DNA of 64,000 nt from Acidimicrobiaceae bacterium (GTDB lineage Bacteria; Actinomycetota; Acidimicrobiia; Acidimicrobiales; RAAP-2). Below are positions 51,387 through 60,154 of this stretch, one piece after another (positions within the stretch are counted from its first letter, which is position 1; each line of letters opens with the position of its first letter). Location of the stretch: assembly GCA_003132205.1 (NCBI GenBank), contig PKWY01000046.1:107467-171466 (forward strand), written 5' to 3'. The notes below the pieces were generated by a model. The model worked only from the letters and a program-made list of their open reading frames with translations. It did no database searches and was not told the DNA's origin. The position numbers and the translations under genes are program-made.

Positions 51387-52442
51387 TCAACCGAAGGAGG
51401 CAATGAGCGTCACCGAATCCAGAAAATCCTTCGACGGGACCGTTTCGAACCCGCCGGGCACGCTCTCCAGTTGGCGTTGGACGGCACCTTCCATCGTCTC
51501 GACGAGGCCAATGTCACTGGGCTCGCTGATCGAGTGCTGGGCAAACAGGCGGTTGACCCGTCGCGCAAACGGCGATTCGAAGAATCCTCCGAGGTACGGC
51601 CTGAGGCCCAACTCCTTGGACCTCGCGATGATGGTGCGTGCGTTGGCGTAGCCGCCCACCCGGGCCGGTTTCACACAGACGATGCTCGCGGCGCTGTAGC
51701 GCACGACCTGTTCGAGGTCGCGCACGTTGCGGATGCCTTCGTCAATGCTCAACGGCACCGCAATCTGCTCGGCGAGACGGGCGTGATCAACCACGTTGCC
51801 CGGGGCGAACGGCTGCTCCACACCAGCCACGTCGGCCGCGTCGCCGATCTGGGCCAACTGGCCAATCACGTCCGCGTCGCTGGTCGCCGAGCAGTTGAAG
51901 TCGAGCAGCACGGGCACGCGAAGCGCCGCCAAGCGCTTCATCGCGAACGCACTGATGGCTCCCGGGCTCGTCTTCACGCGCAGGCGGGCCACACCGGGAT
52001 CCACAACCCACTCTTCGTCATCGAGCAGCGACACCGTTGACTGCACGGGCGTATCGAAGACCGCCGGCCACAGCGAAAGGATGCTGCGGCCCTGTGCGCG
52101 CAGTTCCCTGTCGAGAAGGGCCATCTCGACCAGGCATACGGCGGGCGAACTACCCGGCCGCGAACCGGCGAACCTGGCGATTCTGGTCCATGACGGAAGG
52201 CCCCCCTCGCGCTCGAACGCCCCCTGTACCTGGAGCAGTACTACCCCGTCGAGCTCTTGAACCACCTCGGAAAAGCCCGGGTCGCCATTGAGAGAGAACG
52301 GCTGGGGATCGATTTCGCCGAAGCCCATAACGCCCCCGTGCTCGACGCGCAGGAAGAGACGGGTGCGAGCGTCATGACGCTGGGCGGCCGCGGTGACGGG
52401 ATGAAGAACCACCGCTTCGTCTCGCCAGAGCGTCATCTTCAT
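51387..52442 (-). CDS. menC: o-Succinylbenzoate synthase
   Basis: A 351-residue enolase-superfamily protein. The catalytic barrel has Lys in RLRVKTSPGA, metal ligands Asp in VPVLLDFNCSAT, Glu in GVEQPFAPGN and Asp in LSIDEGIRN, then Lys in IVCVKPARVGGYANA. This set fits MenC, which makes o-succinylbenzoate in menaquinone synthesis. Related racemases in the superfamily are the alternative; MenF and MenG in this window favour MenC. The ATG at 52442 follows AAGGTGGG. Confidence 0.82.
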   Translation of the reverse strand: MKMTLWRDEAVVLHPVTAAAQRHDARTRLFLRVEHGGVMGFGEIDPQPFSLNGDPGFSEVVQELDGVVLLQVQGAFEREGGLPSWTRIARFAGSRPGSSPAVCLVEMALLDRELRAQGRSILSLWPAVFDTPVQSTVSLLDDEEWVVDPGVARLRVKTSPGAISAFAMKRLAALRVPVLLDFNCSATSDADVIGQLAQIGDAADVAGVEQPFAPGNVVDHARLAEQIAVPLSIDEGIRNVRDLEQVVRYSAASIVCVKPARVGGYANARTIIARSKELGLRPYLGGFFESPFARRVNRLFAQHSISEPSDIGLVETMEGAVQRQLESVPGGFETVPSKDFLDSVTLIASFG

Positions 52443-52482
52443 CACACCCACCTTATGGTTGCTGCTACCGTTGTCGCCGCAG

Positions 52483-52565
52483 CCCGGATGGCGGAATCGG
52501 CAGACGCGGAGGCCTCAAAAGTCTTTACTCGAGAGGGTGTGTGGGTTCGAGTCCCACTCCGGGCA
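52483..52565 (+). tRNA. tRNA-Leu(CAA)
   Basis: An 83-base class II tRNA. Acceptor GCCCGGA pairs with TCCGGGC, discriminator A, no encoded CCA. The anticodon loop CTCAAAA gives anticodon CAA (reads UUG). A long variable arm and the T-arm GTGGG-TTCGAGT-CCCAC are present. It lies in the gap between menC and fabD. Confidence 0.95.
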
Positions 52566-52583
52566 CGCTGTTACCTTTAGAAC

Positions 52584-53513
52584 ATGTCTGAATCATCGGA
52601 ACTCCCTTTTCGAGACGACTGCGTCGTGCTCTTTCCCGGTCAAGGGTCGCTGAGCGGAGGGGCGGGAAACGCGTGGAGAGACTCCTCGCACTGGGACCAG
52701 ATCGGCCGCATCGCCGAGGCGTCCAAGCTCGACGTCGAGGCGCTGCTCACCACCGCTTCCGATGAAGAGGTGGTTCGCACCGATCGCGCGCAGATCGCCA
52801 CCTTCGCGCTTTCCATCGTTGGCTACCTCGAACTCCTCGACCTCGGCATCCGACCTCGCTACCTCCTCGGCCATAGCCTCGGCGAGTTCTCGGCGCTGGT
52901 CGCGAGCGGGCTTCTAAGTATCGAGGACGGGGCCAGGCTGATCGCCGTCAGGGGGGCGGCGATGGCGCGCTCGGCGAGCGCCACCGAAGGTTCCATGGTC
53001 GCGCTCATGGGCGGCGATGCGGGAGCCCGCGACGCCCTCGACGCGCTCGGCGAGGTGTGGGTCGCCAACATCAACGGCACCGGCCAGATCGTCGTGAGCG
53101 GCACCCGCGCGGGACTCGATGACCTGCTCGCGCGCCACAAGGAGCTCGGCTGGCGCCGGGCGACGCCGCTGAGCGTGGGCGGCGCTTTCCACTCCCCGCT
53201 GATGGCGCCGGCCCAGGACGAGCTCGACGAGACCCTGGCCTCGGTGGCCTGGGGGCGCACCGACGCCACGCTCATCGCCAACGTTGACGGTCAGGTCCAC
53301 ACGAGCGCGGTCGAGTGGCAGGAGCTCCTCTCGCGCCAGCTCACCTCGCCAGTCCAGTTCCTCGACGCCACGCTGGCCCTTCCGCCAACGGTGACGACCA
53401 CGATCGAGATGCCGCCGGGTGCCGTGCTCACGGGACTGACCAAACGCATCCGCCCGTTCCAACTCCAATTCGCCCCTTCCTCGCTCAACGACCTTCAGGA
53501 GATAACGCTATGA
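52584..53513 (+). CDS. fabD: Malonyl-CoA:ACP transacylase
   Basis: A 309-residue acyltransferase. The nucleophile is Ser98 in YLLGHSLGEFSALVASG; the partner His lies in VGGAFHSPLM; VVLFPGQGSLSGG near residue 15 forms the oxyanion loop. It loads malonyl groups on ACP. It begins the gene set fabD-fabG-acpP-fabF and overlaps fabG by four bases (ATGA). Confidence 0.95.
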   Translation: MSESSELPFRDDCVVLFPGQGSLSGGAGNAWRDSSHWDQIGRIAEASKLDVEALLTTASDEEVVRTDRAQIATFALSIVGYLELLDLGIRPRYLLGHSLGEFSALVASGLLSIEDGARLIAVRGAAMARSASATEGSMVALMGGDAGARDALDALGEVWVANINGTGQIVVSGTRAGLDDLLARHKELGWRRATPLSVGGAFHSPLMAPAQDELDETLASVAWGRTDATLIANVDGQVHTSAVEWQELLSRQLTSPVQFLDATLALPPTVTTTIEMPPGAVLTGLTKRIRPFQLQFAPSSLNDLQEITL

Positions 53514-54214
53514 GCCGCCACGTCCTCGTCACCGGTGCCAGTCGAGGGATCGGCGCCGCCATCGCCCAGCACTTCATCGATGAAGGCGACCGTGTCGTCG
53601 CGCTCTCGAGGTCGGGATCGGCGCCCGAGGGCTGCGCCCTCTCCTACGCGGTGGACGTCGCGGACTCCTCGGCGGTGAACGAAGCCGTGAAGATCGCCAT
53701 CAGCGAACTCGGACCCGTCGACGTCGCGGTCGTGAACGCCGGGGTCACTCGCGACGGCCTCGCGATGCGAATGTCCGACGAGCACTGGCGCGAAGTCCTC
53801 GCGACCGACCTCGACGGGGCCTTTTATACCGCGAGGGCGACGATGGCCTCGATGGTGCGAGCCCGCCAGGGGTCAATTATCTTCATCGGCTCCATAAGTC
53901 CGTTCATTGGCGTGCCCGGACAGGCCAACTACGCCGCAGCGAAGGCCGGTCTCGTGGGACTGGCGCGTTCGCTCGCGAAGGAGGTCGCCACCCGCGGCAT
54001 CACCGTGAACGTCGTCGCCCCCGGACTCATCGAGACCGACATGACGAGCGACCTCGGCCCCTCAAAGGACCAGATGGCCGCACTCATCCCCATGGGACGA
54101 ATTGGTCAGCCCTCTGATATCGCTGGTGTTGTCGGGTTTCTCGCCGGTAAGCACTCGAGGTATATCACCGGAGCAGTCATCTGCGCCGACGGAGGACTCG
54201 CACTCGGCCACTAG
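53510..54214 (+). CDS. fabG: 3-oxoacyl-ACP reductase
   Basis: A 234-residue short-chain dehydrogenase. The nucleotide motif is [18 protein letters not shown], with NAG in [12 protein letters not shown]. The catalytic Ser in [10 protein letters not shown] is followed by Tyr and Lys in [13 protein letters not shown]. It reduces 3-oxoacyl-ACP with NADPH. The longer ORF upstream is a shadow of fabD; the ATG overlapping the fabD stop gives the right N-terminus. Confidence 0.93.
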   Translation: MSRHVLVTGASRGIGAAIAQHFIDEGDRVVALSRSGSAPEGCALSYAVDVADSSAVNEAVKIAISELGPVDVAVVNAGVTRDGLAMRMSDEHWREVLATDLDGAFYTARATMASMVRARQGSIIFIGSISPFIGVPGQANYAAAKAGLVGLARSLAKEVATRGITVNVVAPGLIETDMTSDLGPSKDQMAALIPMGRIGQPSDIAGVVGFLAGKHSRYITGAVICADGGLALGH

Positions 54215-54275
54215 ATGTCCTGACGTGGGAGGGCAATTTAGTACCATGAAGCGAGAGAAAATAAGGGGTAATTCC

Positions 54276-54515
54276 ATGGACCGTAACGAAGCATTCACGA
54301 AATTCACCGACAACGCCGTCGAGGTCCTGGCCGTCGACGCGTCGCTGATCACCATGGAGACATCGTTCGAAGACCTCGGCGCCGACAGCCTCGACCTGGT
54401 TGAGCTGGTGATGGCCCTCGAGGAAACATTCAACATCGAAGTCGCCGAGGACGAGCTCAAAGAGATCCGCACCGTGGGCGAGGCCTTCGAACTCATCTAC
54501 GCCAAGCTGCAGTGA
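54276..54515 (+). CDS. acpP: Acyl carrier protein
   Basis: A 79-residue ACP with the phosphopantetheine site Ser38 in [19 protein letters not shown]. The protein is acidic and predicted to form the usual four-helix bundle. ATAAGGGG precedes the ATG. Its stop overlaps the fabF start by four bases. It carries the growing acyl chain between the enzymes around it. Confidence 0.95.
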   Translation: MDRNEAFTKFTDNAVEVLAVDASLITMETSFEDLGADSLDLVELVMALEETFNIEVAEDELKEIRTVGEAFELIYAKLQ

Positions 54516-55711
54516 AGGTCGCCGTCACCCCTTCGGGGCCTATCGAGGGCTACCGGGTCGCCGTCACCGGACTAGGCGCCTTGACGTGCGCGGGCGTCGG
54601 CGTCGAGACGCTCTGGGAAGCCTTGATGAAGGACGTCGCGCCGCCGTCGAAGACGATCGCGCCGTTCGACGCGACGCACATCGGCGGACCGAAGGAACTG
54701 CGCAGGCTCGACCCCTTCTCGCTCTACGGGCTGATGGCGGCCGACGAGGCGTGGAAGCAGAGCGGACTCGAAGGCCCGATCATCGACGCTGGCAGCATCG
54801 TCACGACCGGCATCGGCGGACTGCAGACCGTGCTCGAACAGGTTCGCGTGCTCAACGAGAAGGGTCCCGATCGCGTGTCGCCCTTCATGGTGCCGATGAT
54901 GATGCCCAACGCCGCGACCGCGGCGGTGTCGATGCGCTTCGGACTCGGCGGGCCGGCTGAGACCGTGACGACAGCGTGTGCCGCGGGCACTCACGCCATT
55001 GGCAACGCCGCTCGTCTGGTCGCGACCGGGCGGTGCAGCGTCGCCGTCGCCGGAGGGGCCGAGGCCGTGATCGTCGAGATCGCCTTGGCCGGCTTTCGCA
55101 ACATGACCGCCCTGAGCAACGAGGGCCTGTCACGGCCGTTTGACACCCACCGCAACGGCTTCGTCATGGGCGAGGGCGCGGGGATATTGGTCCTCGAGGA
55201 GTGGGAGCACGCCATCGCGCGCGGTGCGACCATCTACGCCGAGGTCATCGGCGCCGCCTCCACCGCCGATGCGCACCACATCACCGCGCCGGATCCGACA
55301 GGCGCCGGAGCCATCCGCTGCATGGAGCTCGCGCTCGCCGACGCGGGTATCTCCACCAGCGACGTCTCGCACATCAACGCCCACGGCACGTCGACGCCGC
55401 TCAACGACCTCGCCGAGGCGGTAGCCGTTCGCCACGTCTTTGGAGAGCACGCTCCCCCCGTGACGTCGATCAAGGGGCACCTCGGACACTCCCTCGCCGC
55501 CGCCGGTGCCCTCGAGGGCGTCGTCTCGGTGCTGAGCCTGCTGAACCAGACCATCCCGCCGACCGCAGGAACGACCGAGATCGACCCGGCCGTGGGCCTC
55601 GACGTGGTTATTGGCTCGCCTCGAAAGGCCCACATCGACGTGGTGCTGTCGAACTCGTTCGGCTTCGGCGGACACAACGGCAGCGTCGTCTTTCGCCGCT
55701 TTCATGCCTAG
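54512..55711 (+). CDS. fabF: 3-oxoacyl-ACP synthase II
   Basis: A 399-residue condensing enzyme. Catalytic Cys is in [16 protein letters not shown], the two His in [13 protein letters not shown] and [16 protein letters not shown], and the end has [14 protein letters not shown]. It elongates acyl-ACP with malonyl-ACP. GTG start overlaps the ACP stop. The cluster has no fabH, so initiation must be encoded elsewhere. Confidence 0.95.
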   Translation: MKVAVTPSGPIEGYRVAVTGLGALTCAGVGVETLWEALMKDVAPPSKTIAPFDATHIGGPKELRRLDPFSLYGLMAADEAWKQSGLEGPIIDAGSIVTTGIGGLQTVLEQVRVLNEKGPDRVSPFMVPMMMPNAATAAVSMRFGLGGPAETVTTACAAGTHAIGNAARLVATGRCSVAVAGGAEAVIVEIALAGFRNMTALSNEGLSRPFDTHRNGFVMGEGAGILVLEEWEHAIARGATIYAEVIGAASTADAHHITAPDPTGAGAIRCMELALADAGISTSDVSHINAHGTSTPLNDLAEAVAVRHVFGEHAPPVTSIKGHLGHSLAAAGALEGVVSVLSLLNQTIPPTAGTTEIDPAVGLDVVIGSPRKAHIDVVLSNSFGFGGHNGSVVFRRFHA

Positions 55712-56376
55712 GGAAGGGGCCACGCGTCTCGACGGCGTTGCACGTACGCGTTGTCGTACGCCCAGCGCGCGTTGGCGATGAACTCGCCGAGCAGCACGGG
55801 ATCCTTCACCCCCGGTTCACTCTCGACCCCACGTCGCACGTCAACGCCCCATACGGGGTAGTTCTGCACGATGTCGACGACGTTCGAGGAGTTGAGCCCG
55901 CCCGACGCGATCAGGGGTGTGCGCAGCGAGAAGTCCTGGAACACCTCGAGGCAGTCGACTAGCGAATCGAAATCGTCGGTCTCGGGCAACAAGAAGTAAT
56001 CGACGCCGTCGATCACGTCCTCGTCGAACAGGTCCCGACCGGTGGGAATGGTCCGAATGACCGTGTTGACCCTCTCTGCCACGTACGCGAGCGACGACCT
56101 CGTAATGGCCCCGTCGATCTGCACCGCCGAAAGCCCCAGCGTATTGGTCACTTCGACGATCTTCTGGGGCATTTCGTTTCGAAACACACCAACCGAGACG
56201 GCCCCGTTCGGCAGGCGCCTCACGATATCGTGCGCGGAGGCCGGCGAGATCCTCCGCGGCGTAGGCCCGAACTCGAACCCGACCGCGCTCGCGCCGAGGC
56301 CAATGGAGAACAAGGCATCCTCTTCGCTCGTCACGCCCGACACCTTGATGAAAAGTCCCTCAGTGTTGAATCTCAC
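55708..56376 (-). CDS. TrpF-like barrel protein lacking the usual catalytic residues
   Basis: A 222-residue (beta/alpha)8 protein clearly of the phosphoribosylanthranilate isomerase family: GVTSEEDALFSIGLGASAVG, RRISPASAHDIVRRL, VGVFRNE, IASGGLNSSNVVDIV and WGVDVRRGVESEPGVKD. The first strand reads IKVSGVT, whereas TrpF has K-(I/V)-C-G with catalytic Cys. Around the second catalytic residue, usually L-L-D, it has FLLPETDD, and the GGSGKTFDW loop is missing. The phosphate-binding ends are kept. It may be a new enzyme or a binding protein. No other trp gene is nearby. Confidence 0.75.
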   Translation of the reverse strand: MRFNTEGLFIKVSGVTSEEDALFSIGLGASAVGFEFGPTPRRISPASAHDIVRRLPNGAVSVGVFRNEMPQKIVEVTNTLGLSAVQIDGAITRSSLAYVAERVNTVIRTIPTGRDLFDEDVIDGVDYFLLPETDDFDSLVDCLEVFQDFSLRTPLIASGGLNSSNVVDIVQNYPVWGVDVRRGVESEPGVKDPVLLGEFIANARWAYDNAYVQRRRDAWPLP

Positions 56377-56418
56377 GAAGCCTCCTGGGCTAAGGCTAAT
56401 AGCGGCGAAATCGCCCCT

Positions 56419-57117
56419 TCAACCAATCGTCTCCACGTTCACGTCACCGACCTTCAGCGATCCCTCCCCACTGAGCGCGCTTCGGTGAATGAACCCGAGG
56501 GCGAGGACGCCATCGTCGTCGCGCACGGCGGTGGTGACGCCGCGCGGACCTTCTGGCCCTTTCGCGGTGAGAACATCGTTGATCGCCTCGATCGAGGAAC
56601 CGTGGCACCGGACGAAGCGCCACGGAACGCTTGACCCCCGGGCATCAAGGCGTCCAACGAGCTCTTGGCCAGTGAAGCACCCCTTCGTGAAGGAGACCGT
56701 GGCCGCGACGAACGTCGCGCCGAAGCTCTGGGGCGAGAGCTGCGCCGCGAACTCGTCGGGCCCCGGATGAGCCCCTCGCACCTGTTCTCCCACCGTGTCG
56801 AACGGACCCTGCGCGTCGTTCTCCAACTGGAGCGTGCAAGCGGTGCGCAGGTGGAAACGCTTCAGGCGGGCGAGCGCGACTTCGGCCAGAGAGAGCGGAA
56901 CGGTCACGATGAAACCGAGCTCGTCCCTCGTGACAAGGCACGACGCGAGCACGTCACTGTTCGGACTCAGGAGAAGCGACCAGACGCCGTCCGGGCCGAC
57001 GTCGCGCACGTCCTGGCTGAGTTGGCCCTGCAGAAACGACTCCGCCTCGGCCCCCCTCACGAGGATCCGTGACCATTCGTAAGGATCCGAGTCGAGTCGA
57101 ACGGTTGAGTTTGTCAC
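56419..57117 (-). CDS. ygfZ: YgfZ/GcvT-like folate-binding protein
   Basis: A 232-residue protein. The signature KGCFTGQELVGRLDARG (K-G-C-(Y/F)-x-G-Q-E) is diagnostic for YgfZ, which uses tetrahydrofolate and helps maintain iron-sulfur enzymes. The N-terminus (RILVRGAEAESFLQGQLSQD) fits the family. It is shorter than E. coli YgfZ (326) but of usual actinobacterial type. It is divergent from the small gene at 57177. Confidence 0.88.
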   Translation of the reverse strand: MTNSTVRLDSDPYEWSRILVRGAEAESFLQGQLSQDVRDVGPDGVWSLLLSPNSDVLASCLVTRDELGFIVTVPLSLAEVALARLKRFHLRTACTLQLENDAQGPFDTVGEQVRGAHPGPDEFAAQLSPQSFGATFVAATVSFTKGCFTGQELVGRLDARGSSVPWRFVRCHGSSIEAINDVLTAKGPEGPRGVTTAVRDDDGVLALGFIHRSALSGEGSLKVGDVNVETIG

Positions 57118-57176
57118 AGACCATTACAGTATGCGCCAGTGCGAACTTGCGCGCGGTGTTCAAGGGTCGGTGTGCA

Positions 57177-57365
57177 GTGTCAATCCAGAACGAGCTCAAC
57201 ACGATTACCTCGACCATGAACGAACTGGCCGTGCGGATCACCTCGCTCGTCGAGAGCGAGGGAAACCACATGGAGAGCGACGTCTACACCGAGCTGGTGG
57301 GTGCCGAGCGCACGATCGGCACGCTGCTGCGCCGTCTCACCCGTGTCGCAGCCCGCACCAGTTGA
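57177..57365 (+). CDS. Small helical hypothetical protein
   Basis: A 62-residue protein from a GTG with AAGGGTCGG upstream. It is one long helical protein (NELNTITSTMNELAVRITSL and then ELVGAERTIGTLLRRLTRVA). No family is known to me. It lies 20 bases before mycothiol synthase in the same direction, so the two may be cotranscribed. The ORF upstream to 57069 is an extension without support. Confidence 0.55.
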   Translation: MSIQNELNTITSTMNELAVRITSLVESEGNHMESDVYTELVGAERTIGTLLRRLTRVAARTS

Positions 57366-57385
57366 TTCGCCGGTAGCCTTAAATC

Positions 57386-58225
57386 ATGAACGACTCGTGG
57401 CAGTGCGCTCAATCACTCAGCGCCGAGCAGCGACTCGAAGTCCTCAATCTGCTGAACCGAACTGAGGCGGCGCTCGGGCGCGAAGCGATGGACGAGGGCC
57501 GCCGCCGGATCGTGGTGCACGGGTGGCTCGCCGAAGACTGGCTCAAATACCGAGACGGCGTTCTCGAGAAATACGCCTTGCTCACGCTCTCGAAATACGC
57601 GACCATCGAGATGTGCGGGGGGGGTTTCGACCCGGAGCTGCTCGAGCAGGTGCTGAAGAAGCACCCGGTCGTGGACTGGTGGACCCGGGACTCGCACGAC
57701 AAGTGCGACGGGGAGGTCATTCGCACGCTGCAACTGCTTCGCCTGAAGCTACCCGTACCCGTCGTCGAAGTACCCGAGGGGGCAGTACTGCGCAACTTCG
57801 AGTCGGGACGCGACGAGATGACCTGGCTCGCCCAGAACAACGCCGCATTCGCAGACCATCCCGAACAGGGTGAGTGGCTTCCCGCCGACCTGAACGAGCG
57901 AACGCGCGAACCCTGGTTCGACCCTTCCGGCTTCCTGCTCCTGGAGATTGACGGTCAGCTCGCCGCGTCGTGCTGGACCAAGGTTCACGAACTGCACCCC
58001 GACCGCTTCGGAGAGATCTACGTCATCTCCGTCGATCCCAAGTTTCAAGGGCGTAACCTCGGCCGCGTGATGGTCACCCAGGGGCTGGCGTCGCTTCGAA
58101 GGAAGGGCGTCAACGACGCAGTGCTCTTCGTTGACGAATCGAACATCGGCGCGAGAAAGCTCTACGAGTCGCTCGGCTTCCGCGTCGAGCGCGAGGACAA
58201 GCTGTACCGCTTTACGAGGAGCTAG
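57386..58225 (+). CDS. mshD: Mycothiol synthase
   Basis: A 279-residue tandem GNAT protein. The C-terminal active domain has LAQNNAAFADHPEQGEW, EPWFDPSGFLLLEIDGQLAA, IYVISVDPKFQGRNLGRVMV (acetyl-CoA loop) and SNIGARKLYESLGFRVE. The first GNAT half is degenerate, as in known MshD. It acetylates the cysteine of Cys-GlcN-Ins, the last step of mycothiol synthesis, and is strong evidence for an actinobacterial host. Confidence 0.9.
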   Translation: MNDSWQCAQSLSAEQRLEVLNLLNRTEAALGREAMDEGRRRIVVHGWLAEDWLKYRDGVLEKYALLTLSKYATIEMCGGGFDPELLEQVLKKHPVVDWWTRDSHDKCDGEVIRTLQLLRLKLPVPVVEVPEGAVLRNFESGRDEMTWLAQNNAAFADHPEQGEWLPADLNERTREPWFDPSGFLLLEIDGQLAASCWTKVHELHPDRFGEIYVISVDPKFQGRNLGRVMVTQGLASLRRKGVNDAVLFVDESNIGARKLYESLGFRVEREDKLYRFTRS

Positions 58226-58923
58226 TGGACCCCGACCAGCCGGCCAACGGCGAAGGTCACGCCGGCGGCGAAGGCGGTCATGACCATCTGTCGAAAAGCC
58301 CAACGGATGATTCCACGCTTGGTGAACCATCCGATCGCCGCGCCGACCGCGGCTGAGCCGACGGCGCCGAGGATCAGCGACCAGAGAATCGGATTACCGC
58401 TCGAAGTGAAGAGCCATGGCAGGAGCGGTATCAAGGCGCCGACGGAGAACGCCGCCAGCGAGGAGTACGCCGCGGACCAGGGCGAACCGGTAGCCGAAGG
58501 GTCGATGCCGAGCTCCTCTCGGGTGTGCGTGCGCAGCGCGAGGTCGGGGTCGCGCATCAGGTCGGTGGAGAGCCGTTCGGCGAGTTCCTTGTCGATGCCT
58601 CGCGACACGAAGAGGTCGCGAAGCTCCTTCTGCTCGGCGGCGGGGAATTCGGCCAGGGCTTGGCGCTCGACGGCAATCTCGTACTCGAAGAGTTCCTTTT
58701 GGGCGCGCATCGAAAGGTACTCGCCGCTGCCCATGGAGAAGCCGCCAGCGACCAATGCCGCCAATCCGGCGAGGCGCACGACATTGTGGCCCGGATTGGC
58801 CCCCGCGAACCCCAGAATGAAGGAGATATTGGTCACCAGACCGTCGCTGATGCCGAAGATGGAGGCCCGAATCCATCCTTCAGAGATTTTCCGGTGGTGT
58901 TCTCCGTAGTGGTCGCGCTGCAC
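58222..58923 (-). CDS. VIT1/CCC1-family membrane transporter
   Basis: A 233-residue protein with five membrane segments. The pattern IRASIFGISDGLVTNISFIL near the start, GGFSMGSGEYLSMRAQKELF, and a long cytoplasmic helical insert (AERLSTDLMRDPDLALRTHT) is that of the VIT family, which moves Fe2+ or Mn2+. The C-terminal helices start at AAYSSLAAFSVGALIPLLPW. It ends four bases inside the end of mshD, convergent with it. Confidence 0.88.
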   Translation of the reverse strand: MQRDHYGEHHRKISEGWIRASIFGISDGLVTNISFILGFAGANPGHNVVRLAGLAALVAGGFSMGSGEYLSMRAQKELFEYEIAVERQALAEFPAAEQKELRDLFVSRGIDKELAERLSTDLMRDPDLALRTHTREELGIDPSATGSPWSAAYSSLAAFSVGALIPLLPWLFTSSGNPILWSLILGAVGSAAVGAAIGWFTKRGIIRWAFRQMVMTAFAAGVTFAVGRLVGVH

Positions 58924-59000
58924 GGAGTAATCCTAGGCCTCGCCATCGACTCCGGCTCTCGAATACGAGGTGGAAGATTAGAGTCGTGACGGAGGTAGTT

Positions 59001-59456
59001 ATGACAACGCACGTTCACAGCATCGACGAATTGACGGCTTTGGTGGGAACCCACCTGGGCTACTCCGACTATCGGACCGTCACCCAGGAGCAGGTGAACC
59101 TCTTCGCCGACGCCACCGGCGACCACCAGTGGATCCACGTCGATCCCGAACGGGCAAAGAGCGGACCGTTCGGCCAAACCATCGCCCACGGCTACCTCAC
59201 CCTTTCGCTACTCCCGGTTCTCCTGGGAGGGATGCTGCGAGTCGACGGCGTGACCATGGGAATCAACTACGGGACCAACAAGGTTCGTTTCCCGAGTCCG
59301 GTGCTGGTCGGATCCGAGATCCGGGCTGGTGCCACGCTGGCTTCGGTTGAGCCGGTGAGCGGTGGGGTCCAGGTGGCCCTCGACGTCGTTGTTGAGGTGA
59401 AGGACGCGCCGAAACCCTCGTGCGTCGCACAGATTCTGACTCGCTACTACTTCTAA
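59001..59456 (+). CDS. MaoC-like hotdog-fold hydratase
   Basis: A 151-residue protein of the R-specific enoyl-CoA hydratase type. The catalytic segment is FADATGDHQWIHVDPERAKS with Asp and His, followed by GPFGQTIAHGYLTLSLLPVL. GGAGGTAG precedes ATG 59001, so the upstream GTG 58986 is not favoured. It may hydrate enoyl-CoA or a related thioester. It lies five bases before menG in the same direction, but this pairing does not itself define a shared pathway. Confidence 0.88.
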   Translation: MTTHVHSIDELTALVGTHLGYSDYRTVTQEQVNLFADATGDHQWIHVDPERAKSGPFGQTIAHGYLTLSLLPVLLGGMLRVDGVTMGINYGTNKVRFPSPVLVGSEIRAGATLASVEPVSGGVQVALDVVVEVKDAPKPSCVAQILTRYYF

Positions 59457-59461
59457 AGACC

Positions 59462-60154
59462 GTGCCCGCAACCCCGCTCCCCCAGGGTGAGGAAAAGACG
59501 CGCCAGGTGCGCGCGATGTTCGACGCCATCGCGTCCCGTTACGAGTTCGTGAACAAGCTGATGACGTTCGGTCTCGACTCGAGATGGCGCCGCCGGGCGG
59601 TGGCGGACCTTCGCCTTCCCCCTTCGAGCGTCGTGCTCGACATCGCGGCGGGAACGGGCGACTTCACCCGCGAACTCAGCCGCCAGGGCCAGCGGGCGGT
59701 GGCGACCGATCTCAGCTACGGCATGCTGCGCGCCGGGCGTCAGTTGCACAATCGGGTGCAAGCCGACGCGTCGAGGCTTCCATTCCGCACCAAGAGTTTC
59801 GACGGGATCACCTGCGGCTACGCACTGCGCAACTTCACCGACCTCGCCGCCGCCTTCGACGAAATGGCCCGCGTCACGCGACCGGGGGGGCGACTATCGC
59901 TCCTCGAGGTCGCCGAGCCCGAGTCCGGACTCCTGCGGACCGGGTTCCGCATTTGGTTCCGCCGCGTGGTTCCCTTCATTGGCTCGCTGGTCTCGGACCG
60001 GGCCGCTTACCACTACTTGCCCCAATCAACCGCCTACCTACCAACGTCCTCTGAAATCGTGAAGATGCTCAACCGCTCGGGTTTCACCGCCGTCAACCAC
60101 CGCCGAGTGATGGGCGGTCTCAGCCAGCAGTTCGTCGCTACGAGAGCGTCGTGA
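59462..60154 (+). CDS. menG: Demethylmenaquinone methyltransferase
   Basis: A 230-residue UbiE/MenG family protein. Family marks are VRAMFDAIASRYEFVNKLMT, FGLDSRWRRRAV, the SAM motif VVLDIAAGTGDFTRELS, and DGITCGYALRNFTDLAAAF. The last step of menaquinone synthesis is methylation of demethylmenaquinone. GTG 59462 follows the MaoC stop by five bases; it overlaps menF by four. Confidence 0.92.
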   Translation: MPATPLPQGEEKTRQVRAMFDAIASRYEFVNKLMTFGLDSRWRRRAVADLRLPPSSVVLDIAAGTGDFTRELSRQGQRAVATDLSYGMLRAGRQLHNRVQADASRLPFRTKSFDGITCGYALRNFTDLAAAFDEMARVTRPGGRLSLLEVAEPESGLLRTGFRIWFRRVVPFIGSLVSDRAAYHYLPQSTAYLPTSSEIVKMLNRSGFTAVNHRRVMGGLSQQFVATRAS

